Of a stretch of 64,000 nucleotides of DNA, positions 42,948 through 51,376 are shown in pieces (the stretch's first letter is position 1; each line of letters starts with the position of its first letter). Where the stretch lies: the NCBI RefSeq assembly GCF_014639075.1, contig NZ_BMFS01000001.1, positions 124,001 to 188,000 of the forward strand, given 5' to 3'. The position numbers and the translations under genes were made by a program. This DNA comes from Glycocaulis albus (lineage in GTDB: Bacteria; Pseudomonadota; Alphaproteobacteria; Caulobacterales; Maricaulaceae). A model generated the notes under the pieces. It had not been told where the DNA came from and did no database searches. It saw nothing but the letters and a program-made list of their open reading frames with translations.

Positions 42948-42997
42948 CCCCCTCATCCTGAGGGCGAACGAAGTGAGCGTCTCGAAGGACGAGGGGG
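42948..42997. repeat. Palindromic repeat unit R6 (orientation b)
   Basis: Ends CCCCCTCATCCTGAGGGCG and TCTCGAAGGACGAGGGGG. It is the inverse of R5, 16 bases away. It directly abuts the dipeptidase stop codon at 42998-43000. Confidence 0.85.
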
Positions 42998-44410
42998 TTA
43001 TTCCGCCAGCCGGTCCAGTATGCGCGCCCAGGAGCGTATGCCCTTGCGGAAGCTTTCCAGCTCATACTTCTCGTTCGGGCTGTGGATATTGTCGTCCTCA
43101 AGGCCGAAGCCCGCGAGGATGGTATCCATCCCCAGATGCCGCTTGAAATCGCCCACAATGGGGATGGAGCCGCCACAGCCCATGAGAGCCGGCTCGGTCT
43201 CCCACTCATCGCGCAGCGCCTCCAAACACGCCTGCAGGGCCGGATTGGTCACGTCCACGGAGAGGGCTGGCGCGCCGGTATCGCGGCGCGCGAATACGGC
43301 CTCACAGTCGGCGGGCAGGCGGCTCGTCACATGCGCCTCAAACGCCTTCCACACTTTTTCCGGGTCCTGACCTGGCACCAGGCGGAAGGAGATTTTCGCG
43401 CTGGCCTCGGCCGGGATCACGGTCTTGAAGCCTTCGCCGGTATACCCGCCCTTGATGCCGTTGATTTCGGCGGTGGGCCGCGTCCAGATCTGTTCGAGCA
43501 CCATGCGGCCTTCTTCCCCTGCGGGCACGGAGAGGCCGATATCGCCGAGGAAGCGGCTTTCAGAGAAGTTCAGCGCCTTCCATTGTTCCAGCACGGGCGC
43601 AGGCACGTCCTCCACGCCATCATAGAAGCCCGGCAAGGTCACCCGGCCCGTCTCGTCATGAAGATCGCCGAGGATCTGCGTCAGCAGGGTGATCGGGTTG
43701 CGCGCCGCGCCGCCATAGAGCCCGGAATGGAGATCGCGGCTCGCAGCCTTCAGGGTCACTTCGCCTGCCGTCATGCCGCGAAGGCTCGCCGTGATGGCGG
43801 GCGTCTTGCGGTCCCACATATTGGTGTCGCACACGAGGGCAAAGTCCGCCTTGATCTCCTCGCCATGCTCGGTCAGCCAGGGCTCAAGGCTGGGGGAGCC
43901 GCTTTCCTCCTCGCCCTCGAAGAAGATCGTCACCTTGCAGGGGAGCGATCCGGTCTCTTCCTTCCAGGCGCGGCAGGCCTCGATGAAGGTGCGCAGCTGG
44001 CCCTTGTCATCGGCGGCGCCGCGCGCGCGGATGTATTTCGATCCATCGGCTCTGGTCTTGATCTCCGGCTCGAACGGGTCAGCTTCCCACAGCTCCAGCG
44101 GATCAACGGGTTGCACATCATAATGGCCGTAAAAGAGCACGTGGGGCGCATCGGCTGTCGCCCCCTCATGGTGGGCCACGACAAAGGGATGGCCAATCGC
44201 CGGCGCAACGCGGGCGTCAAAGCCAAGGCCCTTAAGCTCATCGGCAAGGCTCTGCGCGGCCTTCAGGCACTCATCCTTGTAGGCCGGATCGGTGGAGATG
44301 GACTGGATGCGCAAGAGCTGGTCATAGCGCGCCAATGCCGCGTCGAAATCCGCCTCCTGACGGGCCAGAACCGCGTCCAGCGTGCTGGATGATTTGGTGT
44401 GTCCGTCCAT
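42998..44410 (-). CDS. M20-family dipeptidase
   Basis: A 470-residue di-zinc M20 peptidase of the CNDP/dipeptidase type. Metal ligands: FYGHYDVQP (His96, Asp98), RGAADDKGQL (bridging Asp), FFEGEEESGS (catalytic and metal Glu), CDTNMWD and a late His. The dimerisation/lid domain is about 205-370, with KAASRDLHSGLYGGAARNP at its start. It should hydrolyse dipeptides in the cytoplasm; there is no signal peptide. Its 3' end is fused to repeat R6. It is divergent from the AT-rich DUF4238 gene. Confidence 0.92.
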   Translation of the reverse strand: MDGHTKSSSTLDAVLARQEADFDAALARYDQLLRIQSISTDPAYKDECLKAAQSLADELKGLGFDARVAPAIGHPFVVAHHEGATADAPHVLFYGHYDVQPVDPLELWEADPFEPEIKTRADGSKYIRARGAADDKGQLRTFIEACRAWKEETGSLPCKVTIFFEGEEESGSPSLEPWLTEHGEEIKADFALVCDTNMWDRKTPAITASLRGMTAGEVTLKAASRDLHSGLYGGAARNPITLLTQILGDLHDETGRVTLPGFYDGVEDVPAPVLEQWKALNFSESRFLGDIGLSVPAGEEGRMVLEQIWTRPTAEINGIKGGYTGEGFKTVIPAEASAKISFRLVPGQDPEKVWKAFEAHVTSRLPADCEAVFARRDTGAPALSVDVTNPALQACLEALRDEWETEPALMGCGGSIPIVGDFKRHLGMDTILAGFGLEDDNIHSPNEKYELESFRKGIRSWARILDRLAE

Positions 44411-44583
44411 GGCGGTCTCTCCGGTGGCGAAGGGTGGTGTAAGGCGTGAGGGCCTTACTTAAGCCCCGGCGGAGAGGCGGGCAAGGATGGGGGGCGGCGT
44501 TAAAACCAGCGTTAGCTAATTGAAATTAATTTCGAAGCAGCTCGTAGTCGAGCGATTGTGCGACGTAAAAAAAGAAGGCTGGT

Positions 44584-45672
44584 ATGGCTGACCGAAAGAA
44601 CCAGCATTTTGTGCCCAGAACGCTTTTGAAGCCTTGGACTTTAGAGTGCAGTGGCAAGGCAATAAATTTGTTTAATATTAGATTAAAAAATGGAATTCAA
44701 AATGCACCAGTAAAAAATCAATGCTCAAAGAATTATTTTTATGGGAAAGATCTGAGGTTAGAGAAATTCCTTGGAGTTGTTGAAGGAATATTCTCAGAAA
44801 TTATAAGAGGGCTGCCTACCGCCAATAATTTAGAGTTGGGACAGCATCTGTCGATACTGCGAGAGTTTTGTTTTCTTCAGCATCTGCGGACTGAGAGGTC
44901 GCTTGCCGAAGAGGCGGTGATGTTGCGAGAGATGTATGATCGGATATTTCACAATGCGTTGCCCGAGGGACATAATGTCCCAACCCACGAAAGAATTGTC
45001 GAGGAGTCTATGCAGCGCTGGCATGAAACAGTTAAATATACAATAGATCTAAAAGGGGTTTTTATTTTAAACAATAGCAATACTCCATTTATCATATCGG
45101 ACGACCCTGCTATTCATACAAATAAATTTCATATAAGAAGGTTACGCAGTACAAACTTCGGGATTCAAAACTCAGGTATGATATTGACTATGCCGCTCTC
45201 ACCTAGAATGGCCGTGATGTTCTATGATGGGGATGTATATACAGTTCCAGATAAAAATGGATTTAAATTGACAATGAGTTCAGATGCTGATGTCAAGGCC
45301 CTAAATGAGCTACAATACTTAAAAGCAAATGCAAATATATACTTTGCAGATTGGAATAAATTAGAAATTATTCGGGAGGAATTCTGTGATATTGTAGAAA
45401 GAAGGTTGCCCGTCCATTTTCGATTGAATCTGTTGGTTCCAGTAGAAGGCAAGGAGGGTGTCTTTAAGATGGCAGACGATCAGTCGGCAAATCCAGCTGG
45501 TCGGAGTATGATCCACATTGAGAGTGTCTCGTTTCAACCCCGTTCGTGGCCATCACAATTGCGCTTTAGATCGAAGATGTTTGGCTACTCCGACGGAAGC
45601 AGCGCCGGGCTTTTACGGCATCAATGGGCGATAGAAGCGGGCATGGATAAGAGAAACAAGGTCAAGCTGTAG
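44584..45672 (+). CDS. DUF4238-family protein, AT-rich and probably horizontally acquired
   Basis: A 362-residue protein starting MADRKNQHFVPRTLLKPW, the diagnostic (N)QHFVPR-x-L-x-x-F/W opening of DUF4238. An FIISDDPAI motif lies near residue 175, followed by a PLSPRMAVMFYD strand; these are other conserved family blocks. Biochemical function is not established. Base composition changes sharply: several 60-base lines at 44640-45420 have only about 27-35% G+C against well over 60% in neighbours, with rare AT-ending codons. The final 100-150 bases return toward host composition. AAGAAGG precedes the ATG. No transposase or repeat is visible at its edges. Confidence 0.8.
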   Translation: MADRKNQHFVPRTLLKPWTLECSGKAINLFNIRLKNGIQNAPVKNQCSKNYFYGKDLRLEKFLGVVEGIFSEIIRGLPTANNLELGQHLSILREFCFLQHLRTERSLAEEAVMLREMYDRIFHNALPEGHNVPTHERIVEESMQRWHETVKYTIDLKGVFILNNSNTPFIISDDPAIHTNKFHIRRLRSTNFGIQNSGMILTMPLSPRMAVMFYDGDVYTVPDKNGFKLTMSSDADVKALNELQYLKANANIYFADWNKLEIIREEFCDIVERRLPVHFRLNLLVPVEGKEGVFKMADDQSANPAGRSMIHIESVSFQPRSWPSQLRFRSKMFGYSDGSSAGLLRHQWAIEAGMDKRNKVKL

Positions 45673-45751
45673 GCACCCCACCTTCCCATTTCCTCCCTCA
45701 TCCCCTACGTCTAGCGCCTGATCCGCCCGCCAAAGCTGAAAGCGCTATCCC

Positions 45752-46705
45752 ATGCTGAAAATTGCCTTCCAGATGGACCCGATCACGGGCGTCAACGTGA
45801 ATGCGGATTCCACCTTCGATATTGCGCTGGAAGCCTTCTCCCGCGGCCATGAAATCTGGGTCTATGAGCCCAAGGACATGGCCATGGAGGATGGCAAGGT
45901 GCGCGCGCGGGCGCGCCGCGTTACCGCCCTGCAGCGCGTGCAAGGCGAGCATGTGGTGCTGGACGAGGCAGTGGTCATGGACCTTGCGGGCGTCGACGTG
46001 ATCTTCCTGCGCCAGGATCCGCCCTTTGACATGGCTTACATCACCTCCACCCACATGCTGGAGGCGTTGCAACCCGGCGTGCTGGTGGTCAATGACCCGG
46101 CAGAGGTGCGCAACGCCCCTGAAAAGCTGTTCGTCACGCGCTTTGAAGGGCTGATGCCGCCCACCCTCATTTCCTCCTCGCTGGCTGATATCCGCGCCTT
46201 CTTCGAGGCGCACGGGCGCGACATCGTGGTCAAGCCGCTCTTTGGCAATGGCGGGGCGGGCGTGTTCCGCATCCGGGATTCTGCCGAGAACCTTGCCTCG
46301 CTGCTGGAACTGTTCGCACAGGTCAGTCGCGAGCCGCTGATGGCTCAAGGGTTCGTTCCCGATGTGCGAAATGGCGACAAGCGCGTGATCCTTGTGGATG
46401 GCGAGCCTGCGGGCGCGATCAACCGCGTGCCGGCCGAGGGTGAGGTGCGCGCCAACATGCATGTCGGCGGCAAGGCGGTGCAGTCCGACCTGACGGAGCG
46501 CGATCTCGAAATCTGCCGCATTATCGGCCCGGAATTGAAGGCGCGCGGCCTCGTCTTTGTCGGGATCGACGTGATCGGGGACTATCTGACCGAGATCAAT
46601 GTCACCTCGCCGACCGGCATTCAGGAGCTGCGCCGCTTCTCCGGCATTGATGTCAGCAAGATGCTGATCGACTGGGTGGAGGCAAAACGGGGCAAGTCCT
46701 CGTGA
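45752..46705 (+). CDS. gshB: Glutathione synthetase
   Basis: A 317-residue ATP-grasp ligase adding glycine to gamma-glutamylcysteine. It has LKIAFQMDPITGVNVNADSTFDIALEA, FLRQDPPFDMAYI, NDPAEVRNAPEKLFV, VVKPLFGNGGAGVFRI (ATP-grasp), MAQGFVPDVRNGDKRVILVDGEP and the metal/ATP motif VGIDVIGDYLTEINVTSPTGIQE. The overlap with the next gene (GTGA) indicates translational coupling. gshA is not in the window. Confidence 0.97.
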   Translation: MLKIAFQMDPITGVNVNADSTFDIALEAFSRGHEIWVYEPKDMAMEDGKVRARARRVTALQRVQGEHVVLDEAVVMDLAGVDVIFLRQDPPFDMAYITSTHMLEALQPGVLVVNDPAEVRNAPEKLFVTRFEGLMPPTLISSSLADIRAFFEAHGRDIVVKPLFGNGGAGVFRIRDSAENLASLLELFAQVSREPLMAQGFVPDVRNGDKRVILVDGEPAGAINRVPAEGEVRANMHVGGKAVQSDLTERDLEICRIIGPELKARGLVFVGIDVIGDYLTEINVTSPTGIQELRRFSGIDVSKMLIDWVEAKRGKSS

Positions 46706-47451
46706 TCGATCCGCTGCACCTGAAAATGCAATGGGCGCTCTCCTATCCGTTCACGCGGCCGGAGGGCGATTTCCTGTTCGTGGATGGCCGCACGCTCGAT
46801 ATCCGGTCGCGCCGTGGCCCGATAAGCGGCTGGCAGGTCGTGGATGGCGGCCATATCCGCTCTCTCGCCGAAGTGGTGGGGGCGGAGAGGGCGGCACGGC
46901 TTGATGAGGGCGCGTATCACCCGGTAGTGGCGGTGGGCTCCAACGCCGCGCCGGTGCAGCTTCAAAGGAAGTTTGCGCGGTATATCGATGACGTGGTGAT
47001 CCCGGTCGTCGCGGTCAGCCTGCCCGGCCATGTCATCGCTTGGGCCAACCGTATCGCCGCCTATGGCTCGGTGCCGGCAACGCTGGCCGACGAGCCGGGC
47101 GCGAGCGTGTCGGCCTGGGCGACCTTGCTGTCTCCGCGCGACTACGCGCTGATGAACGCCACCGAAGATCTGGGCGTCGTTTATGAGGCGGTGCCAGTGG
47201 CGGTGGAGGGCGCGCCGGAGGCCGTGCACGGGCCGTTTGAGGCCTATCGCTGCCTGACCGGGCATTTCGATGTACGCGTCAGCGCGTTTAGCGCGGTGAA
47301 CTCGCGGCTTCCCGCCGGCAATCAGTGGACCGCGCAGGAGCTTGCCATAGCCCGCCTTGGCCTTGAAACGCCGGTCGACAGGTTTGTGGCGGAAACGGTC
47401 AGCGATGCGACGCTGGCGGCGCAAAGGGACAGGAAGCTGAGTGGGAAGTGA
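46702..47451 (+). CDS. Protein of unknown function coupled to gshB (possible GGCT-like fold)
   Basis: A 249-residue cytoplasmic protein with a GTG start overlapping the gshB stop. No family is recognised with certainty. The motif VVAVGSNAAPVQLQRKF recalls the YGSN phosphate-loop-like signature of gamma-glutamylcyclotransferase folds, followed by AWANRIAAYGSVPATL and a Glu-rich central part. Coupling to gshB makes a role in glutathione turnover attractive, but the motif is partial and this is inference. There are no membrane spans or signal. Confidence 0.55.
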   Translation: MIDPLHLKMQWALSYPFTRPEGDFLFVDGRTLDIRSRRGPISGWQVVDGGHIRSLAEVVGAERAARLDEGAYHPVVAVGSNAAPVQLQRKFARYIDDVVIPVVAVSLPGHVIAWANRIAAYGSVPATLADEPGASVSAWATLLSPRDYALMNATEDLGVVYEAVPVAVEGAPEAVHGPFEAYRCLTGHFDVRVSAFSAVNSRLPAGNQWTAQELAIARLGLETPVDRFVAETVSDATLAAQRDRKLSGK

Positions 47452-47482
47452 GTTGTCATGGCCCGGCCTCCACTCCTTACAG

Positions 47483-47587
47483 TCGTCATTCCAGAAGCCC
47501 GAAGGGCTATCTGGAACCCAGTCGTTTTAAAATCGCTGGGTTCCGGGTCTCCCCCGGATCAAGTCCGGGGTTCGCCCGGAATGACGA
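47483..47587. repeat. Composite palindromic repeat with GTCATTCC ends
   Basis: Outer arms CGTCATTCC (47484-47492) and GGAATGACG (47578-47586) are exact complements. Inside, CTGGAACCCAG (47511-47521) pairs with CTGGGTTCCGGG (from 47536), a GCCCGAAGGGC hairpin lies near 47497-47507 and a CCCCGGATC...TCCGGGG hairpin near 47552-47570. It matches the style of widespread alphaproteobacterial intergenic repeats and differs from R1-R6. Confidence 0.75.
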
Positions 47588-47620
47588 AGAGAAGGGGCTG
47601 TGGTGCAGGACGGCCTGAGA

Positions 47621-49060
47621 TCACCCCACCAGAAAGGGCCTGCCGCAGCGCACATCGCGCAGGTAAAGCTCTGATTCCGCGATTGTCAGGCCGAGATCGG
47701 TCAGCAGGGTATCGACGACGCCGAGCGAGCTGTTCAGCGCGCCCGATAGCGGCAGGCCGAGGCCCAGCAGATTGATTTGCGCGCCAAGGCCGGAGCGGAT
47801 CACTTCCGGCCGCCCGCTTTCCACATGTTCATGGGTGAGCACCGCCTCCACCTCGCGCCCGGAGGAGAGGTCTACCCGCAGAAGTGAGCCCAGCAGGCCC
47901 AGCGCGCCGGTGATACGTGCCTTGGCCGGTGATGTCTGTACCGCAAAGCGCGCCTCGGCCCGCCCGTCGGGATGGCAGGTGAGCGAGACAAGGCGCGCGC
48001 TGGCGGTGGCGTTCTCTATCTGAACTGAGAGACGGCCGAGCCCCGCACCCACGCTGACATCAAGGCCGAGCTGGCGGGTGTGCGCCACTGCCCCTTCCAG
48101 CCCGGCGCCGTAGACGGAGGCAGATTGAGGCGGCTGGCCGACACCCAGATCGATGCTCGCCAGCGGAGCGTTCACGGCCAGGCTCACCTGCCGCCCGCCT
48201 TGCGCGGCGAGCGCGCTCGCCATGACCAGATCGGCCAGGCCGATATCGGCCCCGCTGGCGAGGCTTGCCAGCGTCATGGCCGGGTCAAGGCTCAATATGT
48301 CGCCAATGCGCACCTGCCGGCCCGCATGGGATGAGTGGCGGGAGAGCACATCAAGGATGGCGGGCGCGTCAGAGCCCATGGCGGTGACCGCCGCGCTCAG
48401 CGCCTCGCCGAGCCTCACCCGGCTGTCCAGAAGCGTATCGTAGCTGGCCGCCGTCAGCCCGGCCTCCAGCGCCAGCGCGTCCAGAAAGCCCGGGACCGAG
48501 ATGCGCGCATCGGCGAGAGCGCGATAGTCCATGACGGTAATCTGGCCCGAATAACCCGTCAGCGCGGCCAGCACCGCGCCGGAATACCCGCCTTCAAGGC
48601 GTACAAGGCGTGAGGCGATGGCAAAGCTGACCATGTCCTGCCGGGCAGCAGTGGCCTCGGCGCGGGCGCGCCACTGGCGGTCACCCGCGCGTATGCGCGA
48701 GGTGTTTACCGAGCGCAATTCCACATGGGCGGCATTATAGGGCTCGATACGCGGGCGGAAGCGTTCATGCGGCTCACGCTCCGGGGCGGGCTGGTACAGG
48801 CCCGGCTCGACGACGATATCGAACCGGTCCGGGTCAAAGCCCTGATCGGAGAGGACGGCTCTGGCGCGGGTGAGCGAATAGTCCTGGTCACGGACGGCGA
48901 TCAGGGCGATGAGATCGGCCGTCGCCTGCAACTCGCGCTTGTGCAGATGGTCAAGAATTTGAGTGAGCGTCAGCACCAGAAGCAGTGCGCCTGCCGCGAT
49001 GCCGCTGGCCATGAGGGGCGCAGCTGCGCCAGATGTATCCCGGATAAAGCGCGCAATCAT
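47621..49060 (-). CDS. TadG-family pilus-assembly-associated protein
   Basis: A 479-residue protein with the TadG/DUF2134 start: RDTSGAAAPLMASGIAAGALLLVLTLTQILDH, a single N-terminal span whose segment contains the Flp-processing-like hydrophobic helix, then ELQATADLIALIAVRD. The remainder is a long, Ala/Leu-rich exported region without the von Willebrand domain of classical TadG. The ATG overlaps the TadE-like stop by 4 bases. No other tad genes (cpaA-F, tadA-C) are in the window, so this pair is separated from a complete locus. Confidence 0.78.
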   Translation of the reverse strand: MIARFIRDTSGAAAPLMASGIAAGALLLVLTLTQILDHLHKRELQATADLIALIAVRDQDYSLTRARAVLSDQGFDPDRFDIVVEPGLYQPAPEREPHERFRPRIEPYNAAHVELRSVNTSRIRAGDRQWRARAEATAARQDMVSFAIASRLVRLEGGYSGAVLAALTGYSGQITVMDYRALADARISVPGFLDALALEAGLTAASYDTLLDSRVRLGEALSAAVTAMGSDAPAILDVLSRHSSHAGRQVRIGDILSLDPAMTLASLASGADIGLADLVMASALAAQGGRQVSLAVNAPLASIDLGVGQPPQSASVYGAGLEGAVAHTRQLGLDVSVGAGLGRLSVQIENATASARLVSLTCHPDGRAEARFAVQTSPAKARITGALGLLGSLLRVDLSSGREVEAVLTHEHVESGRPEVIRSGLGAQINLLGLGLPLSGALNSSLGVVDTLLTDLGLTIAESELYLRDVRCGRPFLVG

Positions 49061-49500
49061 GACAGCCCTCCATCGCGGATGACCTGGCTGTAAGTGACCT
49101 GATCAGAGGGCAGGGGCAGCAAGCCCCGGAACACATAGGCCGGGTGGGCGCTGGCATCGTAACGCACCACGATTTCGGTAAAGCCTGCCTGCGGTATCTC
49201 CACCGCCACGCTCGCCCGCTCCGGGTCTATCAGGAAGTATCGTGGCAGTGTGTCAGCGACATGGCGCTCCACAATGGCTGCGCGCTCGGCCGCGGAGAGG
49301 CCTGCAATGGATGAGCGGGCTGCCTCGGCGGTCAGTTGCTGCAGGCTTATATGCGTTGAGAAAAGCAGCCCGTAGGCGATGGTGCCTGCCAGCAGCAGGA
49401 TCATCAGCGGAGCCAGCAGCGCGAACTCTACCGCCGAAACGGCCCGTGTATCGCGCAGGAAGGGGCTGCATGCGAGAGCAGCCGGGAACAGGAATCGCAT
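49057..49500 (-). CDS. TadE-family pseudopilin-like protein
   Basis: A 147-residue protein with the TadE-like motif DTRAVSAVEFALLAPLMILLLAGTIAYG: a Glu five residues into the hydrophobic helix follows the family prepilin-peptidase pattern. The extracellular part follows with SLQQLTAEAARSSIAGLS. The start at 49500 is fixed by AAGGAGGT with optimal spacing. It is cotranscribed with the downstream TadG-like gene. TadE-like minor pseudopilins work with the Flp/Tad pilus. Confidence 0.85.
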   Translation of the reverse strand: MRFLFPAALACSPFLRDTRAVSAVEFALLAPLMILLLAGTIAYGLLFSTHISLQQLTAEAARSSIAGLSAAERAAIVERHVADTLPRYFLIDPERASVAVEIPQAGFTEIVVRYDASAHPAYVFRGLLPLPSDQVTYSQVIRDGGLS

Positions 49501-49594
49501 CACGCACCTCCTTATTGCAGGGATACAATATGCAACCTGCAAGTGCATAGGTACGCGAAACGGATTAATGCAACTTATACGAGCATGGTAAATT

Positions 49595-49906
49595 TCAAGC
49601 GGCGGGCTTCAGGCGGGTGGCGAGCGCGCTTACCCGCCAGACGATCCAGACCGCTGCCCAGACATTGCCCAGAAACGGCAGGGGCAGGATGAAGGCAAGC
49701 GCGATCAGCTTGTTAGGCTCAAACAGCCAGATGATCACGGCCAGAAAAACGAAGCCGAGATAGAGGTCGATCAGGGCAACCACGCCCCACGGGTCCTCTA
49801 CCATGGCCGAAAAGCTGGCGCCGATACTGGCAGCTTGCGACGCCCAGAGAATGCTGGCCAGGAGGGCGATACCGCCTGCGCCAAGGAGGATGCGAAGAAG
49901 GGTCAT
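49595..49906 (-). CDS. Small hypothetical three-span membrane protein
   Basis: A 103-residue membrane protein with three hydrophobic segments: about residues 3-20, 38-55 (GVVALIDLYLGFVFLAVIIWLFEP) and 65-90 (ALAFILPLPFLGNVWAAVWIVWR). The spacing resembles small DUF families such as DUF1475, but I cannot assign one. The start at 49906 follows GGGAG. Genes on either side are convergent or unrelated. Confidence 0.6.
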   Translation of the reverse strand: MTLLRILLGAGGIALLASILWASQAASIGASFSAMVEDPWGVVALIDLYLGFVFLAVIIWLFEPNKLIALAFILPLPFLGNVWAAVWIVWRVSALATRLKPAA

Positions 49907-49965
49907 GGCTGACTCCCGTACGGGTGAGGTTGCCCTCACCGATACGAAGCGCAGCCAATGCCGGT

Positions 49966-51279
49966 TCAGCCTTGCCTGGTATCGTCAGCCGCTTCCGCTG
50001 GCATCGGCATGTCGGCAGGCGCGCGATAGCGTTCCTCGTCGAGTTCGCCCTCCCATTTGGCGACCGCGACGGACACAGCCGCATCGCCGGTGACGTTCAG
50101 TGCGGTGCGGGCCATATCCATGATCCGGTCCACCGGCAGGATGAAGCCGACAATGATGGCGATCTGCTCTGGCGGCACGTTGAATGTGCTCAGGACGATC
50201 GCCAGCAGGAAGAGACCCGCGCTGGGTATGCCGGCAGCGCCGATGGACGCAATGGCCGCGGTAAAGGCGATCATGAAATAGTGCGTCAGCGTCAGGTCAT
50301 AGCCAAAGGCCTGGGCCGTAAACAGGGCCAGAATACCCAGATAGAGCGCCGTGCCATCCATGTTGATCGTGGCGCCAAGCGGCAGCACCGAACCGGCCAC
50401 AGACCGCTTTACACCCAGATTGTCGACGACATTGGTGATGGTGACAGGCAGGGTCGCCGATGACGAGGCGGTGGAGTAGGCGACGGCCTGCGCATCGACA
50501 ATGCCACGCACGAAGTTCAAAAGCGGCAGGCGCAGGACGAACTTTATCAGCCCGCCATAGACCAGCACGGCGTGGGTGAAGAGCCCCAGATAGACGGTGA
50601 GGATAAGAAGCCCGATGGAGGCAAAGGCCTCCAGCCCCTGGCTGACCGTGGTGTAGGCGACGAGCGCGAACACGCCGAACGGGGCCACTTCCATCACCAT
50701 ATGGGTGACTTTCAGCACGACATCAGAGGCGGAGTTGAACAGATCGCCTACCGGCTTTCCGGCCTTGCCCGCCATCAATATGCCGATGCCCAGCAATACC
50801 GCGAAGAAGATCACGGCGAGCACATCACCATCGGCGAGGGCGGCGACCGGGTTGTCCGGCACGATGGCCATGAGACGGCTCGCCAGGCTCTCGGTCTCGG
50901 TGGAGACGGGCACAGCGTCCGCGCCGCCCAGGTCTGCGCCCGCGCCCGGCTGGAAGAGCAGGCCAAAGATGATGCCGATAATGTTGGCAAAGAAGGTGGT
51001 GCCAAAGTAGAGCGCGATTGTCTTGCCGCCGATGGGGCCAAGGCGCTTGGGATCACCCAGCGCGTATACGCCCGCCACCAGCGTGGTGAGGATCAGCGGC
51101 ACGATAAGCATGCGGATCAGGCGGATGAAGAGATCGCCGACCGGGCGGACATAGCTCTCGATCAGATTGGTGGCGGCCTCTGCGCCCATCATCTGGGACA
51201 TCAGGGCCCCAAAGCCGATGCCCAGAACCAGCGCGCCCAGCACGCGCTTCCACAGCGCCGTTCCAAACCACCATTTCAT
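49966..51279 (-). CDS. Dicarboxylate/amino acid:cation symporter (DAACS family)
   Basis: A 437-residue GltP/DctA-type symporter. It has RPVGDLFIRLIRMLIVPLILTTLVAG, the HP1 serine-rich loop YSTASSSATLPVTI, the span-7 motif GATINMDGTAL, and AIASIGAAGIPSAGLF with VGFILPVDRIMDMARTALNVTGDAAVSVAVAK (HP2 and span 8 Asp/Arg/Asn substrate site). It imports glutamate, aspartate or C4-dicarboxylates with H+/Na+. The Arg in VDRIMDMARTALN is at the position that distinguishes acidic-substrate carriers. The start at 51279 follows GGGGAG. Confidence 0.93.
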   Translation of the reverse strand: MKWWFGTALWKRVLGALVLGIGFGALMSQMMGAEAATNLIESYVRPVGDLFIRLIRMLIVPLILTTLVAGVYALGDPKRLGPIGGKTIALYFGTTFFANIIGIIFGLLFQPGAGADLGGADAVPVSTETESLASRLMAIVPDNPVAALADGDVLAVIFFAVLLGIGILMAGKAGKPVGDLFNSASDVVLKVTHMVMEVAPFGVFALVAYTTVSQGLEAFASIGLLILTVYLGLFTHAVLVYGGLIKFVLRLPLLNFVRGIVDAQAVAYSTASSSATLPVTITNVVDNLGVKRSVAGSVLPLGATINMDGTALYLGILALFTAQAFGYDLTLTHYFMIAFTAAIASIGAAGIPSAGLFLLAIVLSTFNVPPEQIAIIVGFILPVDRIMDMARTALNVTGDAAVSVAVAKWEGELDEERYRAPADMPMPAEAADDTRQG

Positions 51280-51376
51280 GTGAGGCGCTCCCCGCAGCAA
51301 AGCATGAGCGTCATAGCCTAAGCGCCGCGCGCGCAGCGTCAATCAGGCGATGCGGCAGGCAGAAGGGAGAAGCGGA

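Noticed and set aside
43082-44392. 436-codon plus-strand open frame opposite the M20 dipeptidase
   Set aside because: Antisense shadow; the dipeptidase has all metal ligands.
44411-45751. Integrase or attachment sites around the AT-rich DUF4238 gene
   Set aside because: No tRNA, direct repeat or recombinase gene is visible at either edge; the acquisition claim rests on composition only.
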